In this document: positions 1 to 12,607 of the stretch, one piece after another
Layout of the letters: every line of letters begins with the position of its first letter
Position numbering within the stretch: the first letter of the stretch is position 1
Source of the DNA: Desarmillaria ectypa
Taxonomy: Eukaryota; Basidiomycota; Agaricomycetes; Agaricales; Physalacriaceae
DNA: 64,000 nt
Direction of reading: 5' to 3'
NCBI GenBank assembly: GCA_030407005.1
Contig: JAUDYN010000003.1
Location: 2,480,001-2,544,000 of the forward strand
The notes under the pieces: model-generated
Database searches by the model: none
Told to the model about the DNA's origin: nothing
Seen by the model: the letters and a program-made list of their open reading frames with translations, nothing else
Position numbers and translations under genes: made by a program

Positions 1-1037
1 CGCGTCACATGCCTGGACGCATGTTTCCTGCTTCAGATGCACCCTCCCCATCGCAGTTCTTGAGTCCGGCATCGGAGCAACCATTGCCTCTTGCAGCGCC
101 ATTTTCTCCTCCCTTTCCATCTCGATCGCAGACCCTTTCACCTCTACAGGGCTTACCCGCCTCGCTGACATATGCCAATGCATGGGACACCGTACCGAGC
201 ATACAAAAGTATGCGTCAAGATTAGTACGATCACCTGTGTTGCCCTTAGCACCCGCCTTTGAAAGTGAAGACTGGCGTCGACGTGGAGGGCGTAGTTGGG
301 ATGATCGTACTGAAGCTAGCAGCCGAGATGGGGACGATGAGGATAACGCAGACGACGATGACGAGGCACCAGCTCAAGGTCTTTGGGCGGACGACAGCGA
401 TAACGAAACCTATACCTCCAAAGCTCGATCGCGGGGATCTTCCATCTCCTCAAGCTACGTCGGTAAAGCTAAAAAGAAAGAATACCGAGCACGCGGCGTT
501 CAAACAATATCCCCTGAAGTGCGGAGTCAAGGCGTTCAAGTTAATACGATTTCGCAGTCTCCCCCCCTTTCGACTGCTAAACTTGGTAGCGCCCGAAAGC
601 AGTGGGCGCCGTTGAGTGTGGCTACTCCGTCGGCACCTGTTGTTGTGAGCCAGGTCAGCGGGGGTCCTGAACTGTCGATGACGACGACATACCCGTCTCC
701 AGTCGGAGACATGCGCTCGCCACGAGAGCACGCATTTCCTGATGCACTAGGCACCACTCGTGTGGGCAAGATCACTGCCACTGTCACTCCACCTCTGAGG
801 CAGGCTGAGACAGGAAGCCCTAGCATTGCACGCCACCCCTCACATGATGGGTCGTCTCTAGCATCTCCGCCATCTTCGGTGGGCCCTTTATCCCCTCCGG
901 ACAGTCAGCCATTTTCTGTGACCTCCCCCCGCAAACCTGGCCGCGTGTTCGATCCCGCTCGCGGCGTAGAGGTGTTCAAGCGCGGCTCTGAAGAAGTATT
1001 GGCGCGTTTCCTGAAGATGAGCTCCTGGGAGGAGTAG
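1..1037 (+). CDS. 3' part of an unrecognised acidic, Ser/Pro-rich protein
   Basis: The reading frame is open from the left edge of the window to a TAG at 1035-1037, so the gene is truncated at its 5' end; the first visible Met is at position 9. The visible 342 residues are low in hydrophobic content. There is an acidic stretch around residues 107-120 (many D/E), a Lys/Arg patch near residue 155, then Ser/Pro/Thr-rich sequence. The last 25 residues are more ordered and end in RFLKMSSWEE, which looks like a conserved C-terminal tail. No enzymatic motif or transmembrane segment is visible, and the composition suggests a regulatory or scaffold protein of the nucleus or cytoplasm. I do not recognise the family. 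The long frame and third-position bias support it being coding. Confidence 0.6.
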   Translation, partial: RHMPGRMFPASDAPSPSQFLSPASEQPLPLAAPFSPPFPSRSQTLSPLQGLPASLTYANAWDTVPSIQKYASRLVRSPVLPLAPAFESEDWRRRGGRSWDDRTEASSRDGDDEDNADDDDEAPAQGLWADDSDNETYTSKARSRGSSISSSYVGKAKKKEYRARGVQTISPEVRSQGVQVNTISQSPPLSTAKLGSARKQWAPLSVATPSAPVVVSQVSGGPELSMTTTYPSPVGDMRSPREHAFPDALGTTRVGKITATVTPPLRQAETGSPSIARHPSHDGSSLASPPSSVGPLSPPDSQPFSVTSPRKPGRVFDPARGVEVFKRGSEEVLARFLKMSSWEE

Positions 1038-1370
1038 ACTGTATTAATAGTCTAAAAGGATATGAATTCATTTTCTCAATTCTCTCTTAAGATTGCTTTC
1101 GATGATCATAGTTTCCCGTTCGATACCGTTTTCATTACTAAAAGCTTCATACGAACATCTCCAATTTCTCTTTCTCCGGTTCCTACGTACACACTTACCA
1201 GGACTCATTATACCTCACACATCGATACGTTCTCAGTTGTAGCATGTACATACAATGATACATTTCATTCTGTCGTCATAAGTATCTATTTTTGACCATG
1301 ACGTCACGCTCAGTCGTGGATGGACCACTTGATAAATCAACCGTGGATAATTTGTTTTTCTCCACGCTAG
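1038..1370. other. Intergenic, no gene seen
   Basis: This holds the 3' flank of the upstream gene and the 5' flank of the Ala-rich gene. It is T/C-rich between about 1070 and 1300. A 77-residue open frame here is Ser/Thr/Phe-rich and looks like a chance frame in a pyrimidine-rich promoter. Confidence 0.5.
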
Positions 1371-2180
1371 ATGTCTTCATCAAATGGAATATCCAACGTT
1401 AAACGTTAAAGCTTAAAGAGCCACAAAGTTCCGAGTTCGCAGTTTCCATGATATCTTGAACTCTACCGACACCTCATTCTCAGACTCGCTCAGGCGCAAA
1501 CTACCGCCGCAAAGGCCCAAGCAACAGCCCCTACGTCTTCCATCGCGCGCCAAGTAAAGGACGCTGTGGACGCTGTCCAAGAACTCGCACAGAATGCTGC
1601 CGCAACGTCCCAGGTAAGCTTCCAACATGCAGACCATATATCGTGAGTTGTAACAGTTTTATGTAAGGGAAGGGTCCAGCATTTACCCGTCAATCGCCCT
1701 CTGCCCTTAACACTCTTCAATGACAAGCTTAAGAGACTACAAACGCTGCGGTAGCCAAAGGGAAGCAGGACGTCGAGGCAGCCAGGTCGGCCGGAACGGG
1801 ATACCTCGATCAGGCCAAAGAACTCACCATTAATCCGGTTGCTGTAGTTCAGGTTTGTTCGGGATAACCATCTTCCAAAGGCGTTCATTGAATAGCAATT
1901 TGACCAGCAATATCTCTCTAGTTCCAATGCTGCAACTCCTAAAGCATCACGAGGGACTACCGCAAGTGTTGGATCCGATTTCACAGCGCGAAACACTATT
2001 TCGCAACTTCAATCAGGTGCGACTGCCGTCGTGGAGACCGCCAAAGAATACTACGTTGCTGTGGCACAACCTCAGGTGGAGAAAGCTACGGGAGCTGCAC
2101 AGGATTACTTGCATAGTCTTCAAGGGCAGGTATCAGGGGCGAAAGTTAGTGATACAGACGACGTTTCTCGAAAAGTATGA
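1371..2180 (+). CDS. Small Ala/Gln-rich LEA-like protein (four exons)
   Basis: Four exons join in frame: 1371-1397, 1494-1613, 1736-1852 and 1908-2180, each bounded by GT and AG, with introns of about 96, 122 and 55 nt. The predicted protein is about 178 residues, rich in Ala, Gln, Lys, Val and Thr, with segments such as QVKDAVDAVQELAQNAAATS and the tail QGQVSGAKVSDTDD. It has no Cys or Trp and no membrane segment. The repetitive amphipathic-helix composition resembles late-embryogenesis-abundant or other hydrophilic stress proteins, but this is a resemblance of composition, not a domain match. Exons 2-4 are well supported by frame continuity. The first exon (MSSSNGISN) is the weakest part. 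Confidence 0.6.
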
Positions 2181-2337
2181 GACAATATTTCTCCATTATG
2201 ATACATGGGAAGGACTGTCCACCCTGTTGTATGTCTTTATTTATCCATTACGATGCCTGTTATGTATATTCGTTCAACAAAGGTGCCGAGTCGGCTACAA
2301 ATGATGCAAGTTTTTGATGACATCATTTGCCATCGTG

Positions 2338-3465
2338 ATGACTTTACCCCAGATCCTTCTGGAGCAACTCAAGAAAGTTAATCCAGCAGCCGAGTTTTCT
2401 GGATCGCTGCCAAGGATTCAATCATCCCTGGGCGACACATATTTTGCCAAAGTGGGACATCCGAGCGAAGCCGAACAGTACGGAGGGGAAGTCGAGTCAC
2501 TTAAAGCCATTAATGCCGCTGCGCCCGGTCTGGCACCCAAGGTTATCGCGTCTGGTATTGACAATGGTCATCCATATTTCATCTCAGACTATAAGGACTT
2601 TGGAAGCTTGTCGGACAACGCTGGAGCGGAGCTTGGAAAACGTTTGGCCACCGAATTACACCAGTATAGTTCTGACCGCGGATTTGGATTTCATGTGCCG
2701 ACGTTTTGTGGGGCTACCCGTATGAAAAATGGGTGGTTTGACACTTGGGAGGAATGTTACAGTGAGATGATAGGAGACTTGCTTAACCAACTCAAGGGGG
2801 AAGGAGGGAGATACGACAAGCTCTGTCGGAAAGGAGATGAGATCAAGGCGAGGTTAGTTGTTTGAGAATCTGAGATAATTATTTAACACACAAGTACACA
2901 GGGCCATCCCACAGCTTCTAGGTACGATAGCTGTTCTCTATGAGTGTCAGATGTGACAGTAGAGATAGGTCCGTTGAAGATTAAGCCGGCTTTATTGCAC
3001 GGCGATCTGTGGGTAAGGTTTCCGTTATTTTACACTAGATAATGTATACTGAAGATGATCAGAGTGGAAACACTGGGCTCGAGAGGTTAACCGGAAAGCC
3101 GATAATATTCGATCCATCGTCGTTCTATGGGCATAACGAAGCAGAGTAAGTACACCGAGCAAGTCGCCTGAATGCTGTGCTGACACATACCACAAACAGT
3201 CTAGCTATCGCAAGAATATTCGGCGGAATTCCTCGATCATTCTTTGCAGTATATCACCAACATTTTCCCAAAACCGAGCCTATCGAACAATACGAGCTGC
3301 GAGGTGACTTGTATGAGCTCTTCCATTACTTGAATCACACGGTCTTGTTCGGAGTAAGTGCATAAACCAATATATTACTGGATTATCGCTGAATGAGACT
3401 CATGGTAGGGAGGATACGCGTCAAGTGCAGAAGGAAAGATGGACAAGCTGCTGAGAGTGTTGTAG
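2338..3465 (+). CDS. Fructosamine/ketosamine-3-kinase family protein
   Basis: Fructosamine kinases phosphorylate sugar adducts on protein amines, causing deglycation. The first exon (from ATG 2338, MTLPQILLEQLK) carries the N-lobe signature SSLGDTYFAKVG with the ATP-anchoring Lys, then the hinge region PYFISDYKDFGSL. After several short introns comes the catalytic loop HGDLW joined to SGNTG, then IIFDPSSFYGHNEAE (the DPxxxYGHxExD-like metal-binding segment) and the helical C-terminus ending GKMDKLLRVL. These are the diagnostic motifs of the family in the right order, and the length of about 290 residues is normal. An upstream in-frame Met at 2314 would add eight residues; 2338 fits the family start better. 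Substrate is not deducible. Confidence 0.88.
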
Positions 3466-3738
3466 AATTTTCTGAAACTTTCACACAATAGATGTAAATA
3501 AAACGAGCCATTCAAGCACAACACCAGTAAACATAAGCTGAATAACTCCTTGATCTGCAACCAACGGGACAGCCTTTACTTTACCTACCTGGCTCCGCCT
3601 AGGCATTCTGTAACGCGTGAACTTACAAACTGCACGACTTTCCATCTGAAGCTTTTTTTCCATTACTCTGCCTGAAAACCGCGTCGGCATTCGATTCGAG
3701 CTCTGAAGTTCCACTCTTTTGGCGTCTGAAATTGGGAC

Positions 3739-6700
3739 ATGAGTCAAGGTACCACTGTGTAATTAACATTCCAGAATTTTACCTATTAACACTCACCGAA
3801 GAATTCGACTACTCTGAAGACCCTTATACCTATGACGACACGAATTATGATGTGGGAGAAGAAGAGGATGATGACGACTACAAAGAGATAACACAGGAGG
3901 ATTGCTGGACCGTCATATCAAGTTTTTTCGAACAAAAAGGTCTCGTGCGGCAGCAACTCGACTCGTTCGATGAGTTTGTGCAAAACACCATGCAGGAATT
4001 GGTCGACGAGAACGCAGACATTATTCTTGACCAGTCGGACCAGCACACGGGCCGCGACGGCGACATGACACGACGTTATGAACTCAAGTTCGGTCAGATT
4101 TATCTTTCTCGCCCCACAGTCACGGAGGGTGATGGTACTGTGGTGCCTGTGTTCCCGCAAGAGGCCAGGTTGCGCAATCTGACGTATTCAGCGCCTTTGT
4201 ACATCGACATGACGAAGAAGGTAATGGTTGGGCGTGAGGATCCAGATGCCGCACCTGGAGAGATGCAGTGGGAGTCGGAGAGTGTCAATACTGATACCGC
4301 AAAAGTTTGGATCGGCAAGGTAAGATTTTCCCTACCTGTTTCACTGACAGTCTTACCAACGAGGAACAAGGTGCCCATCATGTTGCGGTCGACATTTTGC
4401 ATACTCCGTGGGCTTCAAGACCAGGATCTTTATGATTTGAACGAATGCCCGTACGATTCTGGAGGATACTTCATTATTAATGGATCCGAAAAGGTGTTGA
4501 TTGCCCAAGAACGTATGGCTACAAATCATGTCTACGTTTTTGCCAAAGCACAACCAGCACCTATCAATTTCCTCGCCGAAATTCGCAGCTTGGTGGAGAA
4601 GGGAGGAAAGACTATCAGCCAGTTCCAAGTGAAGATGTTCCATAGACATCAGGACCGTTCGGTGAGTACTGTGTCGCTTCATCCCAGAATAATCCTTATG
4701 TAAGTACGTTAGCTCGGAAATGTGATGAAGGCTACGATTCCGTACATCAAAGTCGACATTCCAATATGGGTGGTCTTCCGTGCTCTTGGTGTCATCTCGG
4801 ATCGTGATATTCTAGAGCATATCTGCTATGATATGCAAGATGCGCAGATGCTTGAAATGCTCAAGCCCTGCATTGACGATGGTTTCGTCATTCAGGACCG
4901 TGAAGTGGCATTGGACTTCATTGGCAATCGTGGAACTACCACCGGTCTCTCTCGTGAACGTCGAATACGGTACGCGCAGGAGATTTTGCAGAAGGAGATG
5001 TTACCGCATGTGTCAATGTCGGAGGGTTCAGAATCTAAAAAGGCATACTTCTTTGGATACATGATCCATCGACTCCTCCTTGCTGCATTGGAGCGCCGAG
5101 AACTCGACGATCGTGATCACTTCGGAAAGAAACGATTGGATTTGGCTGGCCCACTACTTGCAAATCTTTTCCGTATGCTATTCCGAAAACTCAGTCGGGA
5201 CGTGTACCGGTATCTCCAGAAGGTATGCATCTGGATGACTTCCAGTCGAGTTTTCTGACCTTCAGGTAGTGTGTGGAAACACACAAAGAGTTTAACATCA
5301 GCATGGGTGTTAAACACCAGACCATAACCAATGGTCTCAAGTACTCTCTTGCCACTGGCAACTGGGGTGACCAAAAGAAATCAATGTCATCTAAGGCTGG
5401 TGTATCGCAGGTGCTCAACCGTTATACTTATGCGTCAACACTCTCACATCTCCGACGGTGTAACACCCCTCTCGGACGTGAAGGGAAGATTGCTAAGCCT
5501 CGACAACTCCACAATACACATTGGGGGATGGTTTGCCCTGCCGAGACACCAGAAGGTCAAGCCTGTGGTCTAGTCAAAAACTTGGCGCTGATGTCGTGTA
5601 TTTCGGTCGGATCGTATTCCGCGCCTGTCATCGAGTTCCTGGAGGAATGGGGTCTGGAAACTCTCGAAGAGAATGCTCATTCGGCAACACCTTGTACAAA
5701 AGTGTTTGTCAATGGTGTCTGGATGGGGGTTCATCGTGATCCTGCGAACTTGGTCAAAACGATAAAGAAACTGCGGAGAAAAGATGATATCAGTCCTGAA
5801 GTGTCTGTTGTGCGGGATATCCGAGAGAAGGAGCTGAGACTGTATACGGATGCGGGGCGAGTCTGCCGACCGCTGTTCATCGTCGAGAACCAGCAGCTGG
5901 TTTTACAAAAGAAGCACATCAAATGGCTTGTTCGTGGAACCAATGACGACGGTGAGGAATATAAGTGGGAGCAGTTGATAAAGGGTGGTGTTATTGAGCT
6001 GTTGGACGCGGAGGAGGAGGAGACTGTCATGATCTCAATGACGCCGGAGGACCTCGAGAATTCCAGGTTACAGCAGAGCGGAGTTGACATTCATGCGAAC
6101 GATGGCGACTTTGATCCCGCTGCTCGTTTGAAGGCTGGCATTAATGCCCACACGTGGACGCACTGTGAAATTCATCCTAGCATGATTCTAGGAATTTGTG
6201 CTAGTATCATTCCATTCCCAGACCATAATCAGGTATGTGGCCATGGTCGCTGCTTTTGTCAATCTTACTTACATCCGGGTCCTTTGTTTCAGTCTCCTCG
6301 TAACACGTACCAATCTGCTATGGGCAAGCAAGCGATGGGTATATATCTCACCAATTTCCTCATTCGCATGGATACCATGGCCAACATCTTGTACTATCCT
6401 CAAAAACCTCTCGCCACCACTCGATCCATGGAATATCTCAAATTCCGAGAGCTACCAGCTGGACAAAATGCCATCGTAGCCATTCTGTGCTACAGCGGCT
6501 ACAACCAGGAAGACTCCGTCATCATGAACCAGAGCTCTATCGACCGGGGATTATTCAGGAGTATCTACTATCGAAGCTATATGGACGTGGAAAAGAGGAA
6601 TGGCGTACACCCGCTGGAGTTTTTCGAGAAACCCATGCGAGAAAGCACACTTCGGATGAAGCACGGCACGTACGACAAGTTGGAAGATGATGGTCTCATT

Positions 6701-7891
6701 GCCCCAGGTACGGGTGTGGTTGGAGAGGATATTATCATTGGGAAGACTGCACCCATTCCTCCGGATAGCGAGGAGCTCGGTCAGCGTACCCGAATGCACA
6801 CACGACGAGACGTATCAACACCACTGAAGAGCACAGAGCGTGGCATTGTCGACCAAGTATTGGTCACCACGAATCACGAGGGTTCGAAGTTCGTCAAAGT
6901 TCGGGTTCGAGCCACACGTATCCCTCAGATTGGAGACAAGTTCGCTTCAAGGCATGGCCAGAAAGGTACTATTGGCATCACTTATCGACAAGAAGACATG
7001 CCCTTCACTTGTGAGGGCATTGTGCCGGATATCATCATCAACCCTCACGCCATTCCATCCCGTATGACAATCGGGCATTTGGTCGAATGTCTGCTCTCCA
7101 AAGTGGCCACGCTCATCGGAAATGAAGGGGATGCCACTCCTTTCACAGATCTTACTGTTGAGTCGGTTTCGACCTTCTTGAGGCAGAAGGGTTATCAGTC
7201 TCGGGGACTCGAGGTGATGTACCACGGGCATACGGGACGTAAACTGCAGGCACAAGTTTATCTTGGACCGACATACTATCAACGTTTGAAACACATGGTG
7301 GATGACAAGATTCACTCTCGTGCTCGAGGGCCGGTACAAATACTTACAAGACAACCTGTGGAGGGTAGAAGTCGAGACGGTGGTCTGCGTTTTGGAGAGA
7401 TGGAACGTGATTGTATGATTTCTCATGGTATTGCCGGTTTCTTGAAGGAGCGCCTGTTTGAGGCTAGCGATGCTTATCGATTACACGTTTGCGACATGTA
7501 AGCTGGTCAGTGCAGTGATTTGCATAACTGCTAATTCTTTTTCAAAATAGATGCGGACTAACGGCCATTGCTAACTTGGTAAGTTGCGTCTCCTGCGCGT
7601 GATTATGTCTCTGACATCTCATTTCGTCCAGAAAAAGCAAACTTTCGAAGTAAGCGTTATTTTATCTTTCCTTATCACAATTAACCATTCTCTAGTGCCG
7701 AGCATGCAAAAACAAAACTGCTTGTTCACAACTTTACATTCCCTACGCTGCGAAGCTGCTCTTCCAGGTATGTGACGCTTCATCGCAACCGTGATACTGT
7801 TCCTGACTTCGCCTTGTGACACCAGGAGTTGCAAAGCATGAACATCGCTGCACGCCTCTACACCGTTTCGTCGGGTCGGATTCGGGACTAA
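3739..7891 (+). CDS. RPB2: DNA-directed RNA polymerase II subunit 2
   Basis: This is the second-largest subunit of nuclear RNA polymerase II, forming half of the active centre and the wall/lobe/protrusion. The predicted protein is about 1,200 residues, the usual length. Coding starts with a 10-nt exon (ATGAGTCAAG, 3739-3748) spliced to 3802, giving MSQEFDYSED. Introns then lie near 4320-4370, 4660-4710, 5222-5268 and 6231-6292, plus four short ones near the 3' end. Diagnostic segments include [29 protein letters not shown] (hybrid-binding region) and [14 protein letters not shown]-terminal zinc-binding clamp formed by CDMCG and CRACKN is split across the last small exons. The protein ends [14 protein letters not shown]. 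No anomaly is seen. Confidence 0.97.
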
Positions 7892-8002
7892 TGTCGATTA
7901 CTTTGCTGTCTATGTATGACGTTGTATGTAATATACAAGATGAGAAAACCATCCTAGGTTACGACAAGGAAAATATTAATTAACTGGAAACGAGATAAAG
8001 TA

Positions 8003-10512
8003 TCAATCATCCCGATTCCTTGTTTCGCCGCCTCCACTCATGAGACCCCGCCGCTCATCTTCTCCACCATGACTATCAGCAGAACGCCGCTCTGAGCGTC
8101 GCTTTTTAGTTGGCGAATCTTCATCGTCGCTCCCTTCTTCATCACCAATTTCGAAGACAACGCTATCCTCCGTGACACCGCCTACTGTTCGCGTTCCACC
8201 CACTAGTGTTGCCTCGTCGTCTTCACGAGCTCTGGTACGACCTTCCAGAGCTTCCATGTCATAATCTTCGGCATCTTCTTCATCTTGAGCAATTTCATCC
8301 GACATCGCTAACGTAGATACCCAAGTCAATAAGTAAATGCACCACACGAGAAAAATGATACATATCTTCTGTTGTTCTCCGATGGTCGCCAGAGGTACGC
8401 TATTGTTACGAAGGCGGCAAGGTAAAGTAGAGCAAGCCAGCCATCGAGAAGCCACCAGCGGACTTTCCATGACTTGGCGGCGTAGTCTGTAATAAGATAT
8501 CGTTAAATGGGATGACAGAGGCCTGCATGAATGAGTTGAGAGTACCTTCAGCCAGTCTGCCCGAGAAAGAGAATGAAGACACAACAAAGAATATAGCGAT
8601 AACAACGACCGTTAAAAGAAGAACACGGTATAAACGCTCAAACATCGACAGCTTGTAGCGCTGTTTGCGGGCCTTTAGCTGTGCAATCGTTGCTACAGAA
8701 AATGTCAGGCCAGCAATATGATCATGCGAACAGAATGCCGACCATTCAGGGAATACATGATCCACAAAAGGAATCCACTGAGAGTGAAGGCCAACGGGAT
8801 TACGAAAAGTAGCAAAACAAGCGCCGAGGTCGACTCTAGTTCGAGTTCCACGATTCCGACAGCATACAGTACTGTTGTTGATAGATAAGCAAACCTGAAA
8901 TTCGATATAGAAAGGTTGACGCTACGCACTTCCAAATATGAAATGGGCGCCAGCGAGTATTTGGCATTTGATCATTGTTCGGCCTAACGATTCGCGGACC
9001 ACGCTTAGGCCTAGAGATACCACGAGCAACATGAAGAAGGACATGGAGTTTCTTCCGGCATCCAGGATAGCGACTATGGAATGGCCAATATAAAGACATT
9101 AGCAACGGCCATTTGTTATGGAGGCGGTGACGGACCGACTATCAAAAACACTGTAGAAGCTGTGCTTTTCCCGTGCGCATTGAGATAACGATAGTATACT
9201 AAATTGATAATTAGCGACGATAAACAGCTGTAAGATTCAACGCCTACCCCAATTTGCAACCATTTCGATAACAAGTAATCCAACCAAACCAGAAAGATAG
9301 TACTGAAGTACAAGTTAGTTCTGACTGCCATTCGCGTAGCGGCACAAACTACCTGGATTGGCAGAAGCTCTTGAACATGCTTATAACATAGCCATCCCCA
9401 TGCACCGGCGAACGTTGCGTACACCAGGAACATAACGAAATAAAACTAACAAAATTCCAAGAAAATCAGACAGAAACAGCAAGAATTTGCATTTGAAACT
9501 GACAATAACTTTAGGATAATCCGTTGCAGGCAACTGACCGTCAAAGGTGTTTTGGAAAAACACAAGCCCATTGTACGATGGATGGTAAGGCACATCCGTA
9601 GGAGCTCTAGTAGAGCTGCCGCTACTGGCTGAATTTCTCACAGTGACAGGAACGATAGCTTGCATGGGAATGATCAAGATATGGACATGACAGGCAGAGA
9701 ACGCGGCTCACCGACACAGTAGTAGCCTGTTTTCCGTACTAGATATTGTATGGGTTCCGTATACATATGAATCCCATTTGGACTAGGATTGAGGGAATCC
9801 CGAAGAGCAAATTCTGGGGAGCGGCGTCGCCAGGATGTTGTGTATTCACCGTCGGCAGAGGGAGGGGGAGTAGGTAACCCGCCTGGAGCATTTGCCCAAA
9901 ATTCCGCGGAAGTAGAAGTCGAATTCGTATCTGACGTTCGGGGTAGCTGGACCCTCGCAGACCAAAATGAAGTATCGTTTATTGGCTTCCCAGAAGGAAG
10001 GTCAAGTATAAACCGTCCTAGCTCGCTTGCAGTGCAAAAGCCACCAACGACTGCGCTTGAGGTGCACACGTATGTTTTCTGCTATGCAGCTTTATTAAGC
10101 ACAAGATGACTTCGCAATGCATGAGTAACGCATATACGACCACTCACGGGCAATAGAGCATCGGCAGGGGAGGTGACTTTTCCGAGATATTCGGCATCTG
10201 CCCATTCATACACAACCATTGCTACATTTCCCTGGGAAGTAGCGTCGAAGCTGACTTAATATGAAGGTTAGACGAGGGAAACAAAGCTACTCGGACGCTG
10301 CGCACCGTTAATATACGTCGACTGGCTTCCCCACATACCGCTACATATTTGACGGGGGTAGTCTGACATGAATGATTCAATTGGGCCGATCCCAAGGACT
10401 CCAGTATGAAAAACTTGCCTGTATCCACCACAGGGACCTGATAAGAAAGCACCGATGTAGTAAGAAAAAGCCAGGGAAAAAGAAGAATAAACGGATGGCT
10501 GAATGCCGCCAT
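8003..10512 (-). CDS. PTM1: PTM1-like lung-7TM (GOST family) membrane protein
   Basis: This is a Golgi/endomembrane seven-helix protein of the PTM1/GPR107-108 family, thought to act in trafficking. It reads on the minus strand from Met at 10512 through about a dozen exons to TAA at 8003. The N-terminal signal peptide (FILLFPWLFLTTSVLSYQVP) is followed by a luminal domain containing GNVAMVVYEWADAEYLGK, FCTASELGRFILDLPSGKP and EPIQYLVRKTGYYCV. Then come NTFDGQLPATDYPK, the hallmark entry into helix 1, and the seven-helix core including FLVYATFAGAWGWLCYKH and LKARKQRYKLSMFERLYRV. The C-terminus is long, acidic and Arg/Glu-rich (GDEEGSDDEDSPTKKRRSER). It is divergent from SNX4 with 147 bp between starts and convergent with RPB2, 111 bp away. 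Confidence 0.9.
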
Positions 10513-10659
10513 TGTGATGGGAGGTAAGAACGTGTTTGTTTACGCCTGCTATGTATCCTGTGCCTTACTTCATCACTCTGACGCGGACCAATTCACGACA
10601 CAATCAGTTCGTCTGGCCGTGATCATCCCTACTCTCAGCCCCCATCCATTCGCGCGGCT
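10513..10659. promoter_or_regulatory. Divergent promoter between PTM1 and SNX4
   Basis: 147 bp separate the two start codons, so both promoters and 5' leaders must share this stretch. It is pyrimidine-rich on the SNX4 side. No clear TATA box is visible. Confidence 0.5.
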
Positions 10660-12479
10660 ATGCTTGGCGACGACGAGGACGTTTTCGACAGCGTAACTTG
10701 GGAGTCACCTACAGATCCTACCTACAATGTAGAAGCACCATCGGGGCCTGGTTTCAGGCAGAGCACAGCAGATAGCAGCGAAGGGCCTCACGACCCAAAG
10801 TGGGAAGGCTATCTCATCACGACGGTCAAGGACCCGGTGAAGGAGCTCGCAGAAACAAAAGATGCATATGTCTCGTACCTGGTTACAGCAAAGGTAGAAC
10901 CTTGAGCATGTGTGAAAGCTTTAGCCTCATCAGTTTTCACAGACGAATCTTCCGATATTTTCGACCCCAAACCCTTCATCTCGTCGACGATTTCAAGATT
11001 TCGTTTTCTTGCGTGACAACCTAGTCAGGGACTTTCCAGCTTGTGTAGTGCCTGCACTGCCGGGAAAGCATAGGCTAGGTCCGTTCGTGCGATTTGCGGC
11101 GCAGATATCTTTCTCATGAATTATTAAGAGTACATCACGGGGGATAGGTTCAGTCCAGAATTCATGGAGCGGAGACGTCTAGAGTGAGAAATCTTCTGTG
11201 ACCCTTGTTTGATAGTTATTGACTCTTCACAGCCTTCACCGATTTCTCCAGCGACTATCTCGGCATCCAACTCTACAGCGGAGTACTCTAATTAGGGCCT
11301 TCTTTGAATCCACGGAATGGGTGCGTCAGGTTCTCCATTCTTTGAACCTGCGCTAATAGGGCAACAGCACGTCCATATGCATCAGCATATCGCGCATCCA
11401 CCTGGACCAGAGCCTTCGCCCGGAATAATCGACAACATTTCCGACACTCTCCTTAATGCATTTTCGCGAGTCCGAAAACCTGATGAGCGTTTCCTTTCCA
11501 TGCGTGAAAACGTCGACAAGTTTGAAGAAGGCTTAAACACATCTGAGCGCCTTTGGAACAGGGTCCGGAGTCGGACAAGCGGTGAGTTCATTTCTTTGTG
11601 GGTTCTTATGCCCTTCTTTTTTGGTCAAGTATCTGAGCTGAAAGAGACGGAAATCCGGAATCCGCTGAAGACCTCACAGCGGATTACCATGACCTGGCGG
11701 TTGCTGTTCAAGGTCTAGGATTTTTAGAATCAGGTATCACGGACCCACTGAACCATTTCTCGAACACATTGTTGGAGTTCTCTGCTCTATTGCGTCATAC
11801 CGTGAGCAGGTCTTTTGTCTACACTCGGGATTATACTTTCTCACGTCTGTAAAGACACAGACGACAACCGATCCCTTCCTTATTCATTTACATTCTCTTC
11901 TCACCTATTCTCATGCCAATCGGGCTGTCTTAAAACTTCGAGATCAAAAACAGCTTGATTTTGAAGAACTCTCCGATTATTTATCTGGTGTTACGGCCGA
12001 ACGCGATAGACTCGCCGCCGTCATTAGTGGCCACGCGGGCAGCACTGGTCTCGGCCTTGGGGCGTACTTGAAAGACCGCGTGGATGCGATTCGCGGTGCC
12101 GACGATGATCGAAACAGGGTAGAAAAGATGAAAAAATTGGACGTGAAAATCAAAGAGGTTAGTCTGCTTCTAGTTCATGCAGTGTGAAGGAGTGCCCCAA
12201 TGCCCGTTTAGCTCCAGGACGCTGTAACAACTGCTCATGAAACATCAGACGCCTTCAGCGATGAGACTTTACGGGAGCAGGCCGTGTTTCAATATGCGAA
12301 GGAAGCCGAAATGAAAGAGATGCTGGGGAATCTTGCTGAAGGTCAAATTGAATTTTACAAGGCCGTGAGTCTTTCATTCTACAACCGGTGTTATGTTTGC
12401 CAATGGCTTTTTGCCACAGGCAATGGAGGAATGGGAGAGAATTATACCAATCATTCAACGGATTCGAGTGGACGTTTAA
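10660..12479 (+). CDS. SNX4: Sorting nexin 4 / autophagy protein 24
   Basis: A PX-BAR sorting nexin that binds PI3P on early endosomes and recycles SNAREs and cargo to the Golgi; also used in selective autophagy. An acidic leader (MLGDDEDVFDSVTW) precedes the PX domain, which includes KWEGYLITTVKDPVKEL, NLVRDFPACVVPALPGKHR and FLQRLSRHPTLQRS. The PI3P-binding Arg/Lys residues and the PxxP loop are present. Next come FFESTEW, HVHMHQHIAHPPGPEP, DNISDTLLNAFSRVRKPDER and a helical BAR region with KLRDQKQLDFEELSDYLSG. The end is MEEWERIIPIIQRIRVDV, the usual C-terminus. About ten short introns are needed, all with good sites. It converges on REV7 with 128 bp between stops. Confidence 0.93.
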
Positions 12480-12607
12480 AGTTTAACGGACAATTTATCA
12501 CCTGCTCTTCTAGTAGCGCTGCATTGTATTTTATTACCATAGCAATTGTGTTGATAATTTTAATCTTGAAAATCTTCTTTCTAGTACATTGAGTATGGGA
12601 CGTGAAA

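Noticed and set aside
6947..7426. Minus-strand 159-codon frame opposite RPB2
   Set aside because: Antisense to a near-invariant RPB2 region; long shadow frames are expected there.
9116..9677. Separate small genes within the PTM1 span
   Set aside because: The short minus-strand frames join as consecutive PTM1 exons with conserved family motifs.
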